Assembly (NCBI RefSeq): GCF_030406605.1 | Contig: NZ_CP129104.1 | Location: 2,338,036 to 2,369,819 of the forward strand | DNA length: 31,784 nucleotides | Source of the DNA: Curtobacterium sp. 458 | Lineage (GTDB): Bacteria > Actinomycetota > Actinomycetes > Actinomycetales > Microbacteriaceae | Direction: 5' to 3' | Shown: positions 19,129 to 26,833 of the stretch, piece by piece | How the letters are laid out: each line of letters begins with the position of its first letter | Numbering within the stretch: position 1 is the stretch's first letter | Notes under the pieces: generated by a model | Seen by the model: only the letters and a program-made list of their open reading frames with translations | What the model was told of the DNA's origin: nothing | Databases searched by the model: none | Translations under genes and position numbers: made by a program

Positions 19129-19377
19129 TCAGGAAGCGCGACGAGCGCGGGCGGCGCGGCGCTTCAGCGCACGACGCTCGTCCTCGCTGAGGCCGCCCCA
19201 GACACCGGAGTCCTGGTTGTTCTCGAGGGCGTACTGCAGGCACATCTCGGTGACGGTGCACCGGGCGCAGACGGACTTCGCCTTCTCGATCTGGTCAACT
19301 GCGGGGCCGGTGTTCCCGACCGGGAAGAAGAGCTCGGGGTCCGCGGTGAGGCAGGCAGCCTGGTCACGCCAGTCCAT
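19129..19377 (-). CDS. whiB1: WhiB1 iron-sulfur transcription factor
   Basis: The 82-residue protein has the four iron-sulfur-cluster cysteines C9, C37, C40 and C46 (CARC...C), the GVWGG turn at 58-62 and a basic DNA-binding tail (DERRALKRRAARARR). The start MDWRDQA and the DPELFFPVGN motif closely match mycobacterial WhiB1, an essential NO-sensitive [4Fe-4S] regulator that partners with sigma A. ATG at 19377 is preceded by AAGGAG at a good distance; longer in-frame extensions do not match the family. In M. tuberculosis whiB1 also adjoins pdtaS, so the local order is conserved. Confidence 0.95.
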   Translation of the reverse strand: MDWRDQAACLTADPELFFPVGNTGPAVDQIEKAKSVCARCTVTEMCLQYALENNQDSGVWGGLSEDERRALKRRAARARRAS

Positions 19378-19578
19378 GTGTGGTGCTCCTTGATGTCGAT
19401 GCTCGAACGGCAGCCGTGGACGTGGTTCGGGGGATCGGAACGCTGGGCATGCTGAGCATGAGGGGACACCCTGTGGGGGAGGGATCCGCTGGAAGCGAGT
19501 CTGACGCCCGCGGAACGCTCGGGGGAGGAGCGTCGAACCACGGGAGACGCACACCACATCGTGCCGTCCGAACGACCT

Positions 19579-19607
19579 CGAATATCGTTCCATACTGGTA
19601 GGGGCAA
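19579..19607 (-). promoter_or_regulatory. Possible whiB1 promoter
   Basis: On the minus strand TTGCCC (19602-19607) and TATTCG (19579-19584) are 17 bp apart. This would give whiB1 a leader of roughly 195 nt. The -10 match is poor. Confidence 0.3.
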
Positions 19608-19636
19608 ATCAAGGGTTCCGACGCTGGAGGATCGCT

Positions 19637-20068
19637 GTGCACGACACCACACCCGCCGAGTCCGCGGACCCCGGACAGCGCTCGCCCGCGTTCACGGTGC
19701 TGCAGGTCGTGCTCGGCCTCGAGTTCCTCGCGCTGGCCGGCGTCACGGTCTGGCTCCTCGTCGAACTGGTCACCTCGCCGGCGACGAGTCTCGCCTCCGG
19801 GATCGCGCTGACGATCCTCACCGCGATCGCGGCGCTCTGGCTCGGCGCGCTCTTCGTCGGGTTGCGGAACCGCCGTCCGTGGGTGCGCTCCGGGATCATC
19901 GTCTGGCAGGTGATGCAGGGCGCGCTCGCGATCGGTGCGTTCCAGGGAGTCTTCCGCGTCGCCTGGTTCGGCTGGCTGCTGCTCATCCCCGCGCTGCTCG
20001 CCATCACGCTCGTGCTCTCGCGGCGGGTCACGGCCGCCCTCGTCCGCCAGGACGGCGACGGGGACTGA
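19637..20068 (+). CDS. Small four-helix membrane protein, function unknown
   Basis: The 143-residue protein has a short polar N-terminus (HDTTPAESADPGQRSPAFT) and four hydrophobic helices at about 20-45, 52-75, 85-108 and 110-132. A short charged tail ends in RQDGDGD. I recognise no enzymatic motif; similar small proteins are common near whiB1 in Microbacteriaceae-type genomes, but I cannot name a family. The GTG start at 19637 has a CTGGAGG ribosome site 6 nt upstream. It is divergent from whiB1 and converges on the peroxiredoxin gene across a shared hairpin. Confidence 0.75.
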   Translation: MHDTTPAESADPGQRSPAFTVLQVVLGLEFLALAGVTVWLLVELVTSPATSLASGIALTILTAIAALWLGALFVGLRNRRPWVRSGIIVWQVMQGALAIGAFQGVFRVAWFGWLLLIPALLAITLVLSRRVTAALVRQDGDGD

Positions 20069-20104
20069 GTCCGCCAGGACGGCGACGCGGGCTGACGCAA
20101 CCGC

Positions 20105-20149
20105 CTGGAGGCCCGGTGCCGGTCCCGTGGACCGGTACCGGGCCTCCAG
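20105..20149. terminator. Bidirectional hairpin terminator
   Basis: A 21-bp stem (20105-20125 with 20129-20149; one G-T pair) has a three-base loop and lies between the convergent membrane-protein and peroxiredoxin genes. Its outer CTGGAGGCCC resembles the GGGAGGC stems found elsewhere in the window. Confidence 0.8.
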
Positions 20150-20166
20150 TGCGTGCGCTCCGCCGA

Positions 20167-20637
20167 TCAGACCAGGCCGAGCTTCTTCCGCAGGCTGGCG
20201 ACGTGGCCGGTGGCCTTCACGTTGTAGAGCGGCAGCTGCACGGTGCCGTCCTCGTCGACGACGATCGTCGAGCGGATGGTGCCGGTGACGATCTTCCCGT
20301 AGTTGTTCTTCTCGCCCCATGCGCCGTACGCCTTGTGCACGGCGAGGTCGGGGTCGCTCAGCAGCGGGAACGTGAGCGCCTGCTCGTGGCGGAACTTCGC
20401 GAGTGCGGGCAGCTCGTCCTTCGAGACGCCGAGGACCTCGTAGCCGGCCGCCTGCAGCGACGACATGTTGTCGCGGAAGTCGCACGCCTCGGTGGTGCAC
20501 CCCGGGGTGGAGGCCGCCGGGTAGAAGTACACGATGACCTTCTTCCCCCGCAGCGTGGACAGTGCGTGCTCCGTGCCGTCCTGGTCCGGGAGGGTGAAGT
20601 CGGGGGCGGTGTCGCCGGCGGCGAGACGGTCGGTCAT
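20167..20637 (-). CDS. bcp: Bcp/PrxQ-type thiol peroxidase
   Basis: The 156-residue peroxiredoxin reduces hydrogen peroxide and alkyl hydroperoxides using thioredoxin. The active-site motif PxxxTxxC is P40-T44-C47, with C47 the peroxidatic cysteine. C52 in CTTEACDFRD is the nearby resolving cysteine (atypical two-Cys, C-x4-C). The APDFTLPDQDG start and SKDELPALAKFRHEQALTFPLLSD are typical. ATG at 20637 follows a GGAG site; an upstream in-frame extension is not family-like. It is transcribed toward the shared terminator at 20105-20149. Confidence 0.94.
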   Translation of the reverse strand: MTDRLAAGDTAPDFTLPDQDGTEHALSTLRGKKVIVYFYPAASTPGCTTEACDFRDNMSSLQAAGYEVLGVSKDELPALAKFRHEQALTFPLLSDPDLAVHKAYGAWGEKNNYGKIVTGTIRSTIVVDEDGTVQLPLYNVKATGHVASLRKKLGLV

Positions 20638-20688
20638 GGTGCTCCTGTTCGATCGTGGTGCCCGGTGGTCATGAGCACCCCGAAGCCA

Positions 20689-20697
20689 TGCTATTGT
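20689..20697 (+). promoter_or_regulatory. Candidate extended -10 of the tRNA-Lys gene
   Basis: TGcTATTGT is an extended -10 (TGnTAnnnT). Transcription would begin near 20704, about 34 nt before the mature tRNA. Confidence 0.4.
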
Positions 20698-20737
20698 TGT
20701 TTCCCGTTGCAGCACGGTGAAACGGAACGCAGCGAAC

Positions 20738-20813
<76 letters not shown>

Positions 20814-20815
20814 GC

Positions 20816-20845
20816 AAGGCCCCGGTCCGAACGGACCGGGGCCTT
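20816..20845 (+). terminator. Terminator of the tRNA-Lys transcript
   Basis: A perfect 13-bp stem (20816-20828 with 20833-20845) has a GAAC loop and starts 2 bp after the CCA end. It finishes in CCTT. Confidence 0.85.
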
Positions 20846-20909
20846 CGTCGTTCCCGGGCTCGGACGACCGCGAGCGACGACACGCCCGAGTGGTACTCCG
20901 GCCCCGAAA

Positions 20910-21560
20910 TCAGTCGGGTCGGACGTCGACGATCCGCTCCTCGCCGAACACCGGGTCGACGGCTCCCGCCGTCACCGCCGCGAGGTCCGCTCGGAGGCGC
21001 GACCGTTCGGCTGCCGGCACCCACAGCTCGAACGCCGCGGCTGCTCCGTACACCGGCTCGCCGAGCACCGCGTCGTGGTGGCGGACCCAGTCGCGGAGGA
21101 CGTTGTCGATCCGCCCGGCCTCGGCGTGCGGCACCGCGACCGTCGCGCGGGTCAACGACCGTCGGGGCACGACCACCGCGCGGTCGAGGGTCTCCGACAC
21201 CGAGGTCGAGTACGCCCGGACGAGTCCGCCGGCCCCGAGCTTCACGCCGCCGAAGTACCGCGTGACCACCGCGACCAGGTCGGTGAGACCACGGCGACGC
21301 AGGACCTCGAGCATCGGGACCCCGGCGGTACCGCTCGGTTCGCCGTCGTCGGAGGAGCGCGCCTGGTCGCCCAGGACGCCGGTCACCATCGCCGTGCAGT
21401 GGTGCCGCGCGTCCCAGTGCCGCTTCCGGACCTCCGTGACCACGCGCTCGGCGTCGGCGACGTCCACCACCGGTGCGACGGTGGTGATGAAGCGCGACTT
21501 CGTGACGACGACCTCGTGCTCGACCGGGGCGGCGATGGTGGAGGGGAGGGACGCGCTCAC
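20910..21560 (-). CDS. YigZ/IMPACT-family protein
   Basis: The 216-residue protein has the UPF0029/IMPACT domain with SKSRF-like VTKSRFITTVAPV, DARHHCTAMV, the signature SDDGEPSGTAGVPML and VVTRYFGGVKLGAGGLVRAY. A ferredoxin-like C-terminal domain (UPF0029-C) follows from about residue 140. Bacterial YigZ members are conserved but of unsettled function; eukaryotic IMPACT modulates translational control. GTG at 21560 lies 7 nt after a TAGCCT -10 (21568-21573, minus), suggesting a leaderless message, and no clear ribosome site is present. It is divergent from the EspR-like regulator. Confidence 0.92.
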   Translation of the reverse strand: MSASLPSTIAAPVEHEVVVTKSRFITTVAPVVDVADAERVVTEVRKRHWDARHHCTAMVTGVLGDQARSSDDGEPSGTAGVPMLEVLRRRGLTDLVAVVTRYFGGVKLGAGGLVRAYSTSVSETLDRAVVVPRRSLTRATVAVPHAEAGRIDNVLRDWVRHHDAVLGEPVYGAAAAFELWVPAAERSRLRADLAAVTAGAVDPVFGEERIVDVRPD

Positions 21561-21567
21561 CGGATCG

Positions 21568-21586
21568 AGGCTACCGGCGCTACCAT
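21568..21586. promoter_or_regulatory. Divergent -10 elements of yigZ-like and espR-like genes
   Basis: TAGCCT on the minus strand (21568-21573) ends 7 nt before the YigZ-family GTG. TACCAT on the plus strand (21581-21586) would start the regulator operon near 21593, with a leader of about 33 nt containing GGGGAGGAG. The two elements are only 7 bp apart. Confidence 0.45.
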
Positions 21587-21625
21587 GACCTGCACTGCTG
21601 GCGACTGGGGAGGAGTCCGATCGAC

Positions 21626-22069
21626 ATGGACGACATCGTCGACGACCGGGGTGGCGCGCTGGACGCCGCGGAGCTCGCCCGGCGGCTCAACCTGCTGCTC
21701 GACTTCGAGGAGTCGCAGCGCGGCGCCCCCGTGCCGTTCGCCGCGGTCGAGGAGTACGTCGCCGCCCACGGTGGATCGCTCTCTCGGGCGAAGTGGACGT
21801 ACATGCTCTCCGGCGACGGCCGGCGCAACCGCGACTCCGGTCTGCTCCGTCTGCTCGCCGGGTTCTTCGAGGTCGACGAGCGGTTCCTGCTCGAGGACAG
21901 CGCGGTCCCGGAGCGGATCAGCGCGCAGCTCGCCCTCGTTCGCTCCCTGCGGTCGGCGCGGGTGAGCGGCTTCGCGGCCCGGACCTTCCCGGGGGAGCTC
22001 TCGGCCGAGGCGCTGCGGCGGATCGCCGAGGTGCTCGAGGAGGAGTCGCAGCGGGGGAGCGTCGCGTGA
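21626..22069 (+). CDS. EspR-like helix-turn-helix regulator
   Basis: The 147-residue protein follows the EspR plan. An N-terminal helix (AAELARRLNLLLDFEES) and VPFAAVEEYVAAHG lead to the SRAKWTYMLSGDGRRNRDSGLLRLLAGFFEVDERFLL HTH core (about 30-92). A C-terminal helical region (LALVRSLRSARVSGFAARTFPGELSAEALRRIAEVLEE) matches the EspR dimerisation region in arrangement. EspR is a mycobacterial nucleoid-associated regulator; XRE-type proteins of this kind also pair with ImmA peptidases. Start ATG at 21626 has a GGGGAGGAG site. Its stop overlaps the peptidase start (GTGA), so the two are coupled. Binding target unknown. Confidence 0.82.
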   Translation: MDDIVDDRGGALDAAELARRLNLLLDFEESQRGAPVPFAAVEEYVAAHGGSLSRAKWTYMLSGDGRRNRDSGLLRLLAGFFEVDERFLLEDSAVPERISAQLALVRSLRSARVSGFAARTFPGELSAEALRRIAEVLEEESQRGSVA

Positions 22070-22527
22070 GCGCCGACTTCGTCGAGGCGTTCTGGGCACG
22101 GGCGGACGCCGAGGGCTGGTCGGACGTCGACGACGCCGTCGCCGCGGCGGCCGCGATCGTCGGGAAGCCCATCGTGGTCCGTGAAGAGGCGTTCCTCGCG
22201 GAGGAACCCGTGTGTGGCTTCGTCGCCACGCTCGAGCACCGGCACCTCGTGATGATCTCGCCGACGCCGTCCCAGACCTTCCGGTCGTTCGTCATCGGGC
22301 ACGAGCTCGGGCACGTGCTGCACCGGCACCAGGAGGCCCAGGCGCAGTCGGCGTACATCCGTGACGTGATCCCGGACCTGCCCGAGTACAAGGTCGAGCG
22401 GGCGATGGCCCGCGGGCTGTTCGACAACGCGTTCGAACGGGAGGCCGAGTTGTTCGCCGACCGGCTGGCGCAGGTCATCCGTGCTGCCCGGACCCGTCCG
22501 AGCGACTTCCGCGGGGTCTTCGGGTGA
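22066..22527 (+). CDS. ImmA/IrrE-family metallopeptidase
   Basis: The 153-residue protein carries the zinc motif HELGH (79-83) within VIGHELGHVLH. A downstream EREAELFADRL (E126 or E128) supplies the likely third ligand, the hallmark of COG2856/ImmA-IrrE proteases. Such enzymes typically cleave a cognate XRE-type repressor in response to stress (ImmA-ImmR, IrrE-DdrO). The GTG start overlaps the upstream regulator's stop codon, which makes that regulator the obvious candidate substrate; this is inference. The size is compact, and no transmembrane or sensor domain is present. Confidence 0.88.
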   Translation: MSADFVEAFWARADAEGWSDVDDAVAAAAAIVGKPIVVREEAFLAEEPVCGFVATLEHRHLVMISPTPSQTFRSFVIGHELGHVLHRHQEAQAQSAYIRDVIPDLPEYKVERAMARGLFDNAFEREAELFADRLAQVIRAARTRPSDFRGVFG

Positions 22528-22555
22528 GTGCCGACCGCCACCCGGTGGTGCCGCG

Positions 22556-23482
22556 GTGATCCTGGCCGTCGCCCAGGCGCTCCTGCTCGTCGTCGGCACG
22601 GTCGTGCTCTTCGTCCTCCAGCGGGGACAGGACCGTACCCTCGCCGTGACCTTCCTGCTCTTCGCGGCGACGATCGTGACGAACGTGGACCCGCTCTACC
22701 GGTGGGTCGATCCGCTGTTCGGCGGTTTCAACCTCGTCACGGTGGTGAGCGACTGTCTCATGGTCGCGGGGACGAGCACGCTGCTGTGGGGCGTCGCGAA
22801 GGCCGTCGGGTTCGGTCGACGCTGGCTGCGGACCGCGATCGTCGTGGTGTTCGCGGTGGTGCTCGTCGTCGTCGTGACGGCCTTCACCGTGCTCGAGAAG
22901 CCGCCGACCACGACGACGTTCATGCTCGACGCCGGGGCGCACCCGGCTGCCGTGGTCTACTCGGTGTCGCAGACGGTGTACCTCGGCGTGGCACTCGGCG
23001 CGACCGGGCTCATCTGCCTCCTCCGCCTGCGTGAGGCCCGCGGGCTGGTCGACCGGATCGGCCTCTGGGTGCTCGTGCTCGGCGGCGTGCTCGGCGTCGT
23101 CCGCATGGTCGTGGTCGTCGTGATGGACGTCGCGCACCTCGTCGGGGACCTCGCCGTGACCCGGTCGCTGGCGGTGCCGTACGACGTCACGACGCCGGGA
23201 GCCGTGCTGTGCGTCGCGTCGGGGATGCTCCTCCTCGTCATCGGCCACCAGATGTGGCGCGCGCGTCGGACGGGCACGGTGGAGCGGGCGATCCGGAGCC
23301 TGCAACCGCTCCACGACCGGATCGGGACGGACAACGCGTACCCCGCGACCTCCGACCCGGAGACGCGCCTGAGCCGCACGATCGTCGAGATCAACGACGG
23401 GGCGCGGGCCAGCCGGACGGTGCTGACGCCGGAGGAGCGCGCGGTCCTCGCCGCCGCCGAGGGAGCGCTCGACCCCGCCTGA
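22556..23482 (+). CDS. Seven-helix membrane protein, MAB_1171c-like putative transporter
   Basis: The 308-residue protein has seven hydrophobic helices spread over about residues 2-240. A cytoplasmic tail of about 70 residues starts RRTGTVERAIRSLQPLHDRIG. The topology, the tail pattern and the position behind an EspR/XRE-type regulator and an ImmA peptidase resemble the MAB_1171c/DUF6545 proteins of actinobacteria. I have not been able to confirm the family by search. No catalytic or transport motif is evident. The GTG start at 22556 is the first sensible start after the peptidase (28 bp gap), with a weak ribosome site. Probably the third gene of the operon. Confidence 0.7.
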   Translation: MILAVAQALLLVVGTVVLFVLQRGQDRTLAVTFLLFAATIVTNVDPLYRWVDPLFGGFNLVTVVSDCLMVAGTSTLLWGVAKAVGFGRRWLRTAIVVVFAVVLVVVVTAFTVLEKPPTTTTFMLDAGAHPAAVVYSVSQTVYLGVALGATGLICLLRLREARGLVDRIGLWVLVLGGVLGVVRMVVVVVMDVAHLVGDLAVTRSLAVPYDVTTPGAVLCVASGMLLLVIGHQMWRARRTGTVERAIRSLQPLHDRIGTDNAYPATSDPETRLSRTIVEINDGARASRTVLTPEERAVLAAAEGALDPA

Positions 23483-23510
23483 GGTCGACGGTCGCCGACG
23501 CGCCGTGTAG

Positions 23511-23534
23511 GGTCTGTAGCAATTGCTACAGACC
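23511..23534. other. 24-bp perfect palindrome (operator or hairpin)
   Basis: GGTCTGTAGC-AATT-GCTACAGACC is fully self-complementary, 28 bp past the membrane protein stop and about 78 bp before the next -10. It could be a dimeric-regulator operator or a terminator hairpin (10-bp stem, AATT loop). Confidence 0.6.
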
Positions 23535-23575
23535 GGTGGGTCTCGACCGCGTTGGGGGCGGCCGAGCCCCACCGG
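23533..23575 (+). terminator. Second hairpin adjoining the palindrome
   Basis: CCGGTGGGTCTCG (23533-23545) pairs with CGAGCCCCACCGG (23563-23575) with one weak pair. It overlaps the palindrome by two bases, so the two structures are contiguous. Confidence 0.45.
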
Positions 23576-23612
23576 CCGGCACAGCACCAGCCGGTGCGAC
23601 AGCGACGGTCGT

Positions 23613-23618
23613 TACGAT
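23613..23618 (+). promoter_or_regulatory. -10 element of the SCO4848-like gene
   Basis: TACGAT ends exactly 6 nt before the GTG at 23625, predicting a leaderless transcript. No clear -35 is present. Confidence 0.45.
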
Positions 23619-23624
23619 CGGTAC

Positions 23625-23837
23625 GTGCTCGTCTTCGCCGCCCTCGTCCTGTTCATCGGCGCCGTCTTCAACGTCGTCGCCTGGCCGCGCTTCTTCCAGC
23701 GCGTCGCGAAGGACCCGCGGGCGCGCGACGCCGCGGGCCGGCCGACGACGTTCTGGCGCGTGCACCTCGTCCTCGTCGTGATCGCGCTGGCGATCGCGGC
23801 CGCGTCGGTGGTGGCGGGCATCCTCCTGCTGGTCTGA
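23625..23837 (+). CDS. SCO4848-like small membrane protein
   Basis: The 70-residue protein has two transmembrane helices (about 1-18 and 44-68) flanking a basic loop (WPRFFQRVAKDPRARDAAGRPTTFWRVHL). The W-F...D.AG.PT.F..VHL pattern resembles the actinobacterial SCO4848 family of unknown function. The start is the GTG 6 nt after a TACGAT -10; no ribosome site is visible. Longer upstream extensions run through the hairpin region and look non-coding. It is followed by a 48-bp palindromic terminator. Confidence 0.65.
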   Translation: MLVFAALVLFIGAVFNVVAWPRFFQRVAKDPRARDAAGRPTTFWRVHLVLVVIALAIAAASVVAGILLLV

Positions 23838-23865
23838 CCCGGCACACCCCGCGTCGTGCGCACGC

Positions 23866-23913
23866 GGCGGACGGGAGGCCCGTGGCGGCGCCGCCACGGG
23901 CCTCCCGTCCGCC
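23866..23913. terminator. Perfect 48-bp palindromic terminator
   Basis: Each 24-base half is the exact reverse complement of the other. The outer stem holds GGACGGGAGGC, as in the secA and mscS hairpins. It lies 28 bp after the small membrane-protein gene. Confidence 0.8.
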
Positions 23914-23999
23914 ATGTGGTGCGGCAGCACCGTCCGGTCCGCGTGACGGACGTCGGTGGTCCGGGGTAGACCGGGTGCCACCGGCGACAGGAGGACCCC

Positions 24000-24833
24000 G
24001 TGACGGACGCGACACCCCGCACCTACCCCCAGGGCGTGCCGAGCTGGATCGACCTGCGCACGCCCGACCCGGACGCCGCCGAGGCGTTCTACGGCGGCCT
24101 CTTCGGCTGGTCGTTCGAGGAACGCCTGCCGCCCGGCGTCCCGGGGTCGTACCGGATCGCGAGCGTCGACGGACGCGAGGTCGGCGCGGTGGCGTCGAGC
24201 GGCGACCCGGCGCGGTGGCAGACGTACGTCGCGGTCGACGACGCCGATGCGGTGGCAGCGCGGGTCGTGGCGCTCGGCGGGACCGCCACCGCGCCCGAGG
24301 ACGCCGGTGCCGGCGGTGCCGCGGGCCGCAGCGTCGACTGCGTCGATCCGCGCGGGGCGGCGTTCGGGCTCTGGCAGGCCCGTGCCCGGCTCGGGTCGCA
24401 GCACATCAACGCACCGGGCGGTTGGGTGTTCAGCGACCTCCGCGCCACCGAGCCGGACGCGGCACTCGCGTTCTACGCCGACCTGTTCGGCTGGCTCGTG
24501 TCCGACATGCAGGAGGGACCCGGAGCGATGCTCCGGCTGCCCGGCTACGGCGACCACCTCGCGGCGACGTCCGACCCGTCGATCCAGGAACGGCAGGTCG
24601 GGGCTCCGGAGGGGTTCGCCGACGTCATCGGCGCGCTCGACCGCCTCGACGCCGGCCACGACGACTGGCACGTGGCGTTCAGTTGTGCCGACCGCGACGC
24701 CGCGGCGACCAGGGTCGAGGAGCTCGGTGGGTGCATCACCGGGACGTGGGAGGGCTACTGGACGCGGGCGGCCGAGGTCGAGGACGCCCAGGGCGCGCCG
24801 TTCCGCCTGACGCAGTTCGTGCCGCGCGGCTGA
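24000..24833 (+). CDS. Two-domain VOC (glyoxalase/bleomycin-resistance fold) protein
   Basis: The 277-residue protein consists of two tandem vicinal-oxygen-chelate domains. Domain 1 (about 10-122) begins GVPSWIDLRTPDPDAAEAFYGGLFGWSFEE. Domain 2 (about 137-272) begins GGWVFSDLRATEPDAALAFYADLFGWLVSD. The arrangement matches the mycobacterial Rv0577/Cfp30B type. Substrate and metal use are not determinable from sequence; glyoxalase-like detoxification or binding roles are possible. The GTG start has AGGAGG 5 nt upstream. It stands alone between a terminator and a convergent hypothetical gene. Confidence 0.9.
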   Translation: MTDATPRTYPQGVPSWIDLRTPDPDAAEAFYGGLFGWSFEERLPPGVPGSYRIASVDGREVGAVASSGDPARWQTYVAVDDADAVAARVVALGGTATAPEDAGAGGAAGRSVDCVDPRGAAFGLWQARARLGSQHINAPGGWVFSDLRATEPDAALAFYADLFGWLVSDMQEGPGAMLRLPGYGDHLAATSDPSIQERQVGAPEGFADVIGALDRLDAGHDDWHVAFSCADRDAAATRVEELGGCITGTWEGYWTRAAEVEDAQGAPFRLTQFVPRG

Positions 24834-24842
24834 CCGCGGAGC

Positions 24843-25142
24843 TCAGTCCGCCAGGGGCGCCCCGAGCACCCGGCGGAGGGCGTGGTCGGCCACCCGCTCG
24901 TCCGTGGTGTCGAGCAGCACGCGGTAGGTGTCGTCGTCGGTGACGAACTCGACGCACACCGCGTCGTCGTCGCACGGGCCGATCCGCCAGCCACGCACCG
25001 ATCCCATCGGCACTTCGGTGCGGCCGGACCGCTCGTAGCTCGTCTCGGCGGTGACCCGGTCGTCGAAGACGCGCACGCGACCGAACGTGCCGCGCCAGGT
25101 CAGCTGCAGGTCGAGTGAGGGGATGAGCGACGGGTCCGGCAC
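24843..25142 (-). CDS. Short hypothetical protein
   Basis: The 99-residue acidic, soluble protein appears beta-rich at first (SLDLQLTWRGTFGRVRVFDDRVTAETSYERSG), with a PMGSVRGWRIGPCDDDAVCVEFVTDDDTYRVLLDTTDERVADHAL helix-ending C-terminus. The layout suggests a PH-like or small barrel fold, but I recognise no family. GTG at 25142 is chosen because a TAGCAT -10 (25149-25154, minus) ends 6 nt before it, which predicts a leaderless message. It converges on the VOC gene with a 9-bp gap and lies 56 bp downstream of the permease gene on the same strand. Confidence 0.7.
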   Translation of the reverse strand: MPDPSLIPSLDLQLTWRGTFGRVRVFDDRVTAETSYERSGRTEVPMGSVRGWRIGPCDDDAVCVEFVTDDDTYRVLLDTTDERVADHALRRVLGAPLAD

Positions 25143-25148
25143 CCGCCG

Positions 25149-25154
25149 ATGCTA
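25149..25154 (-). promoter_or_regulatory. -10 element of the short hypothetical gene
   Basis: TAGCAT on the minus strand sits 6 nt before the GTG, consistent with a leaderless transcript independent of the permease gene upstream. Confidence 0.45.
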
Positions 25155-25198
25155 CCGGCGGACGCCGGACCCGTCACGGACGATCCGGTGGACGCGCG

Positions 25199-26743
25199 TC
25201 ACTTCCCGGACTGGTCACCCGTCCCGTCACGGCGCACCTGGTTCGCGGGGTCGCGTCCGGTGACTGGGTACGGCCCGGTGACGCCCTCGCGGAGGGCCGC
25301 GATGCGGAGGATCCGGTCGCGCTGCAGGAACCAGCCGACGATCAGGAGCGGGATGATGATCACGAGGGACGCGATCGTGTAGGTGCCGACCGGGTAGTCG
25401 ATCGCCATGAGCACGATGACCGACGCGAGGAACGCCAGCGTGAGCCACGCGGTCACCGGTGCGCCGGGCAGGCGGAACGTGGGCTCCTTCGCGAGGCCCT
25501 GCTTCGCCCAGCTCCGGAGCTTCATCTGGCAGAGGATGATCGTGCCCCACGCCGTGATGATGCCGAGGCTCGCCACGTTGAGGGCGATCTCGAACGCCTG
25601 GGACGGCACGAAGTAGTTGAGCACGACGCCGACGACCGTGAAGCCCGCGGTGAGCAGGATGCCCGCGTACGGGACGCCGCCGCGCGACATCTTCGTGGTC
25701 CACTTCGGCGCGGAGCCGTTCATGCCCATCGAGTGCAGCGCGCGGCCGGTCGAGTAGAGGCCGGCGTTCAGCGACGACAGCGCCGCCGTGAGCACGACGA
25801 AGTTCATGATCGACCCGACGACCTGCCCGACCTGCGGGTTGCCGATCGACGAGAAGAACGTCACGAACGGGCTCTCGCCCTCCTTGTAGGAGGTGTACGG
25901 CAGCAGGAGCGAGAGCAGCACGACCGAGCCGACGTAGAACACCGCGATGCGGAAGACGACGGAGTTGATCGCGCGCGGGATGACCTTCTCGGTGTCCTGC
26001 GTCTCGCCCGAAGCCGTGCCGACGAGCTCGATCGCCGCGTACGCGAACACGACGCCCTGGATCACGAGGACCGCGGGCAACAGGCCGTTCGGGAACACGC
26101 CGTCGTTGTTCTGCAGGATCGAGAAGCCGGTCTGCACCGCCTGCCCGCCGGTCTCGACGGGGAACGCGAAGATGAGCCACACCAGCGCGACCACGAGGAA
26201 CGCGACGAGGGCGGCAACCTTGATGAGTGCGAACCAGAACTCGAGCTCGCCGAAGACCTTGACCGCGACGAGGTTGGCCGCGAGGACGACGACGAGGGCG
26301 ATGAGCGCCATCAGCCACTGCGGCGCCGAGGTGAACGGCTTCCAGTACTGCATGTAGAGCGCGACCGCGGTGGTGTCCACGATCGAGGTCATCGCCCAGT
26401 TCAGGAAGTACATCCACCCGGCGGCGTACGCGAACTTCTCGCCGTAGAACTCGCGCGCGTACGAGATGAACGACCCGGAGGAGGGGCGGTGCAGCACGAG
26501 CTCGCCGAGGGCACGGAGGATGAAGAACGCGAAGATCCCGGCCACCAGGTAGGTGATGGCGAGCGCGGGACCCGCGGAGTTGAGCCGTCCACCGGCACCG
26601 AGGAAGAGGCCGGTGCCGATGGCCCCGCCGATCGCGATCATCTGCAACTGCCGGGGCTTCAGACCGTGCTGGTAGCCCTCCTGCTCGTGCGAGAAGTCCT
26701 GCGCGGGGGCGCGACGGGCTCCCGTGTCGTTCTGCGCTGTCAT
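25199..26743 (-). CDS. ansP: Amino-acid permease, L-asparagine permease type
   Basis: The 514-residue AAT-family (APC superfamily) transporter has about twelve transmembrane helices. The first is in [20 protein letters not shown]. Its conserved blocks [59 protein letters not shown] and [15 protein letters not shown] are closest to actinobacterial AnsP proteins. Import would be proton-coupled at the cytoplasmic membrane; asparagine is the likeliest substrate but other neutral amino acids are possible. ATG at 26743 lies 7 nt after a TAGCGT -10 (26751-26756, minus), so it may be leaderless. Single gene with its own promoter. Confidence 0.85.
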   Translation of the reverse strand: MTAQNDTGARRAPAQDFSHEQEGYQHGLKPRQLQMIAIGGAIGTGLFLGAGGRLNSAGPALAITYLVAGIFAFFILRALGELVLHRPSSGSFISYAREFYGEKFAYAAGWMYFLNWAMTSIVDTTAVALYMQYWKPFTSAPQWLMALIALVVVLAANLVAVKVFGELEFWFALIKVAALVAFLVVALVWLIFAFPVETGGQAVQTGFSILQNNDGVFPNGLLPAVLVIQGVVFAYAAIELVGTASGETQDTEKVIPRAINSVVFRIAVFYVGSVVLLSLLLPYTSYKEGESPFVTFFSSIGNPQVGQVVGSIMNFVVLTAALSSLNAGLYSTGRALHSMGMNGSAPKWTTKMSRGGVPYAGILLTAGFTVVGVVLNYFVPSQAFEIALNVASLGIITAWGTIILCQMKLRSWAKQGLAKEPTFRLPGAPVTAWLTLAFLASVIVLMAIDYPVGTYTIASLVIIIPLLIVGWFLQRDRILRIAALREGVTGPYPVTGRDPANQVRRDGTGDQSGK

Positions 26744-26750
26744 GCGCGAC

Positions 26751-26756
26751 ACGCTA
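26751..26756 (-). promoter_or_regulatory. -10 element of the permease gene
   Basis: TAGCGT on the minus strand ends 7 nt before the ATG, predicting transcription from the start codon. Confidence 0.45.
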
Positions 26757-26833
26757 CAGGTGCGAGCGACCCGGGGTGGCACACAACCCGCCCCGCTGGA
26801 CCCGGGGGACCGTCGTCTTGGTTGCATGGAGGG

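Noticed and set aside
21626..22527. Prophage or toxin-antitoxin remnant around the HTH and ImmA genes
   Set aside because: No integrase, phage structural gene, attachment site or atypical composition is visible; the regulator resembles EspR rather than a phage repressor.
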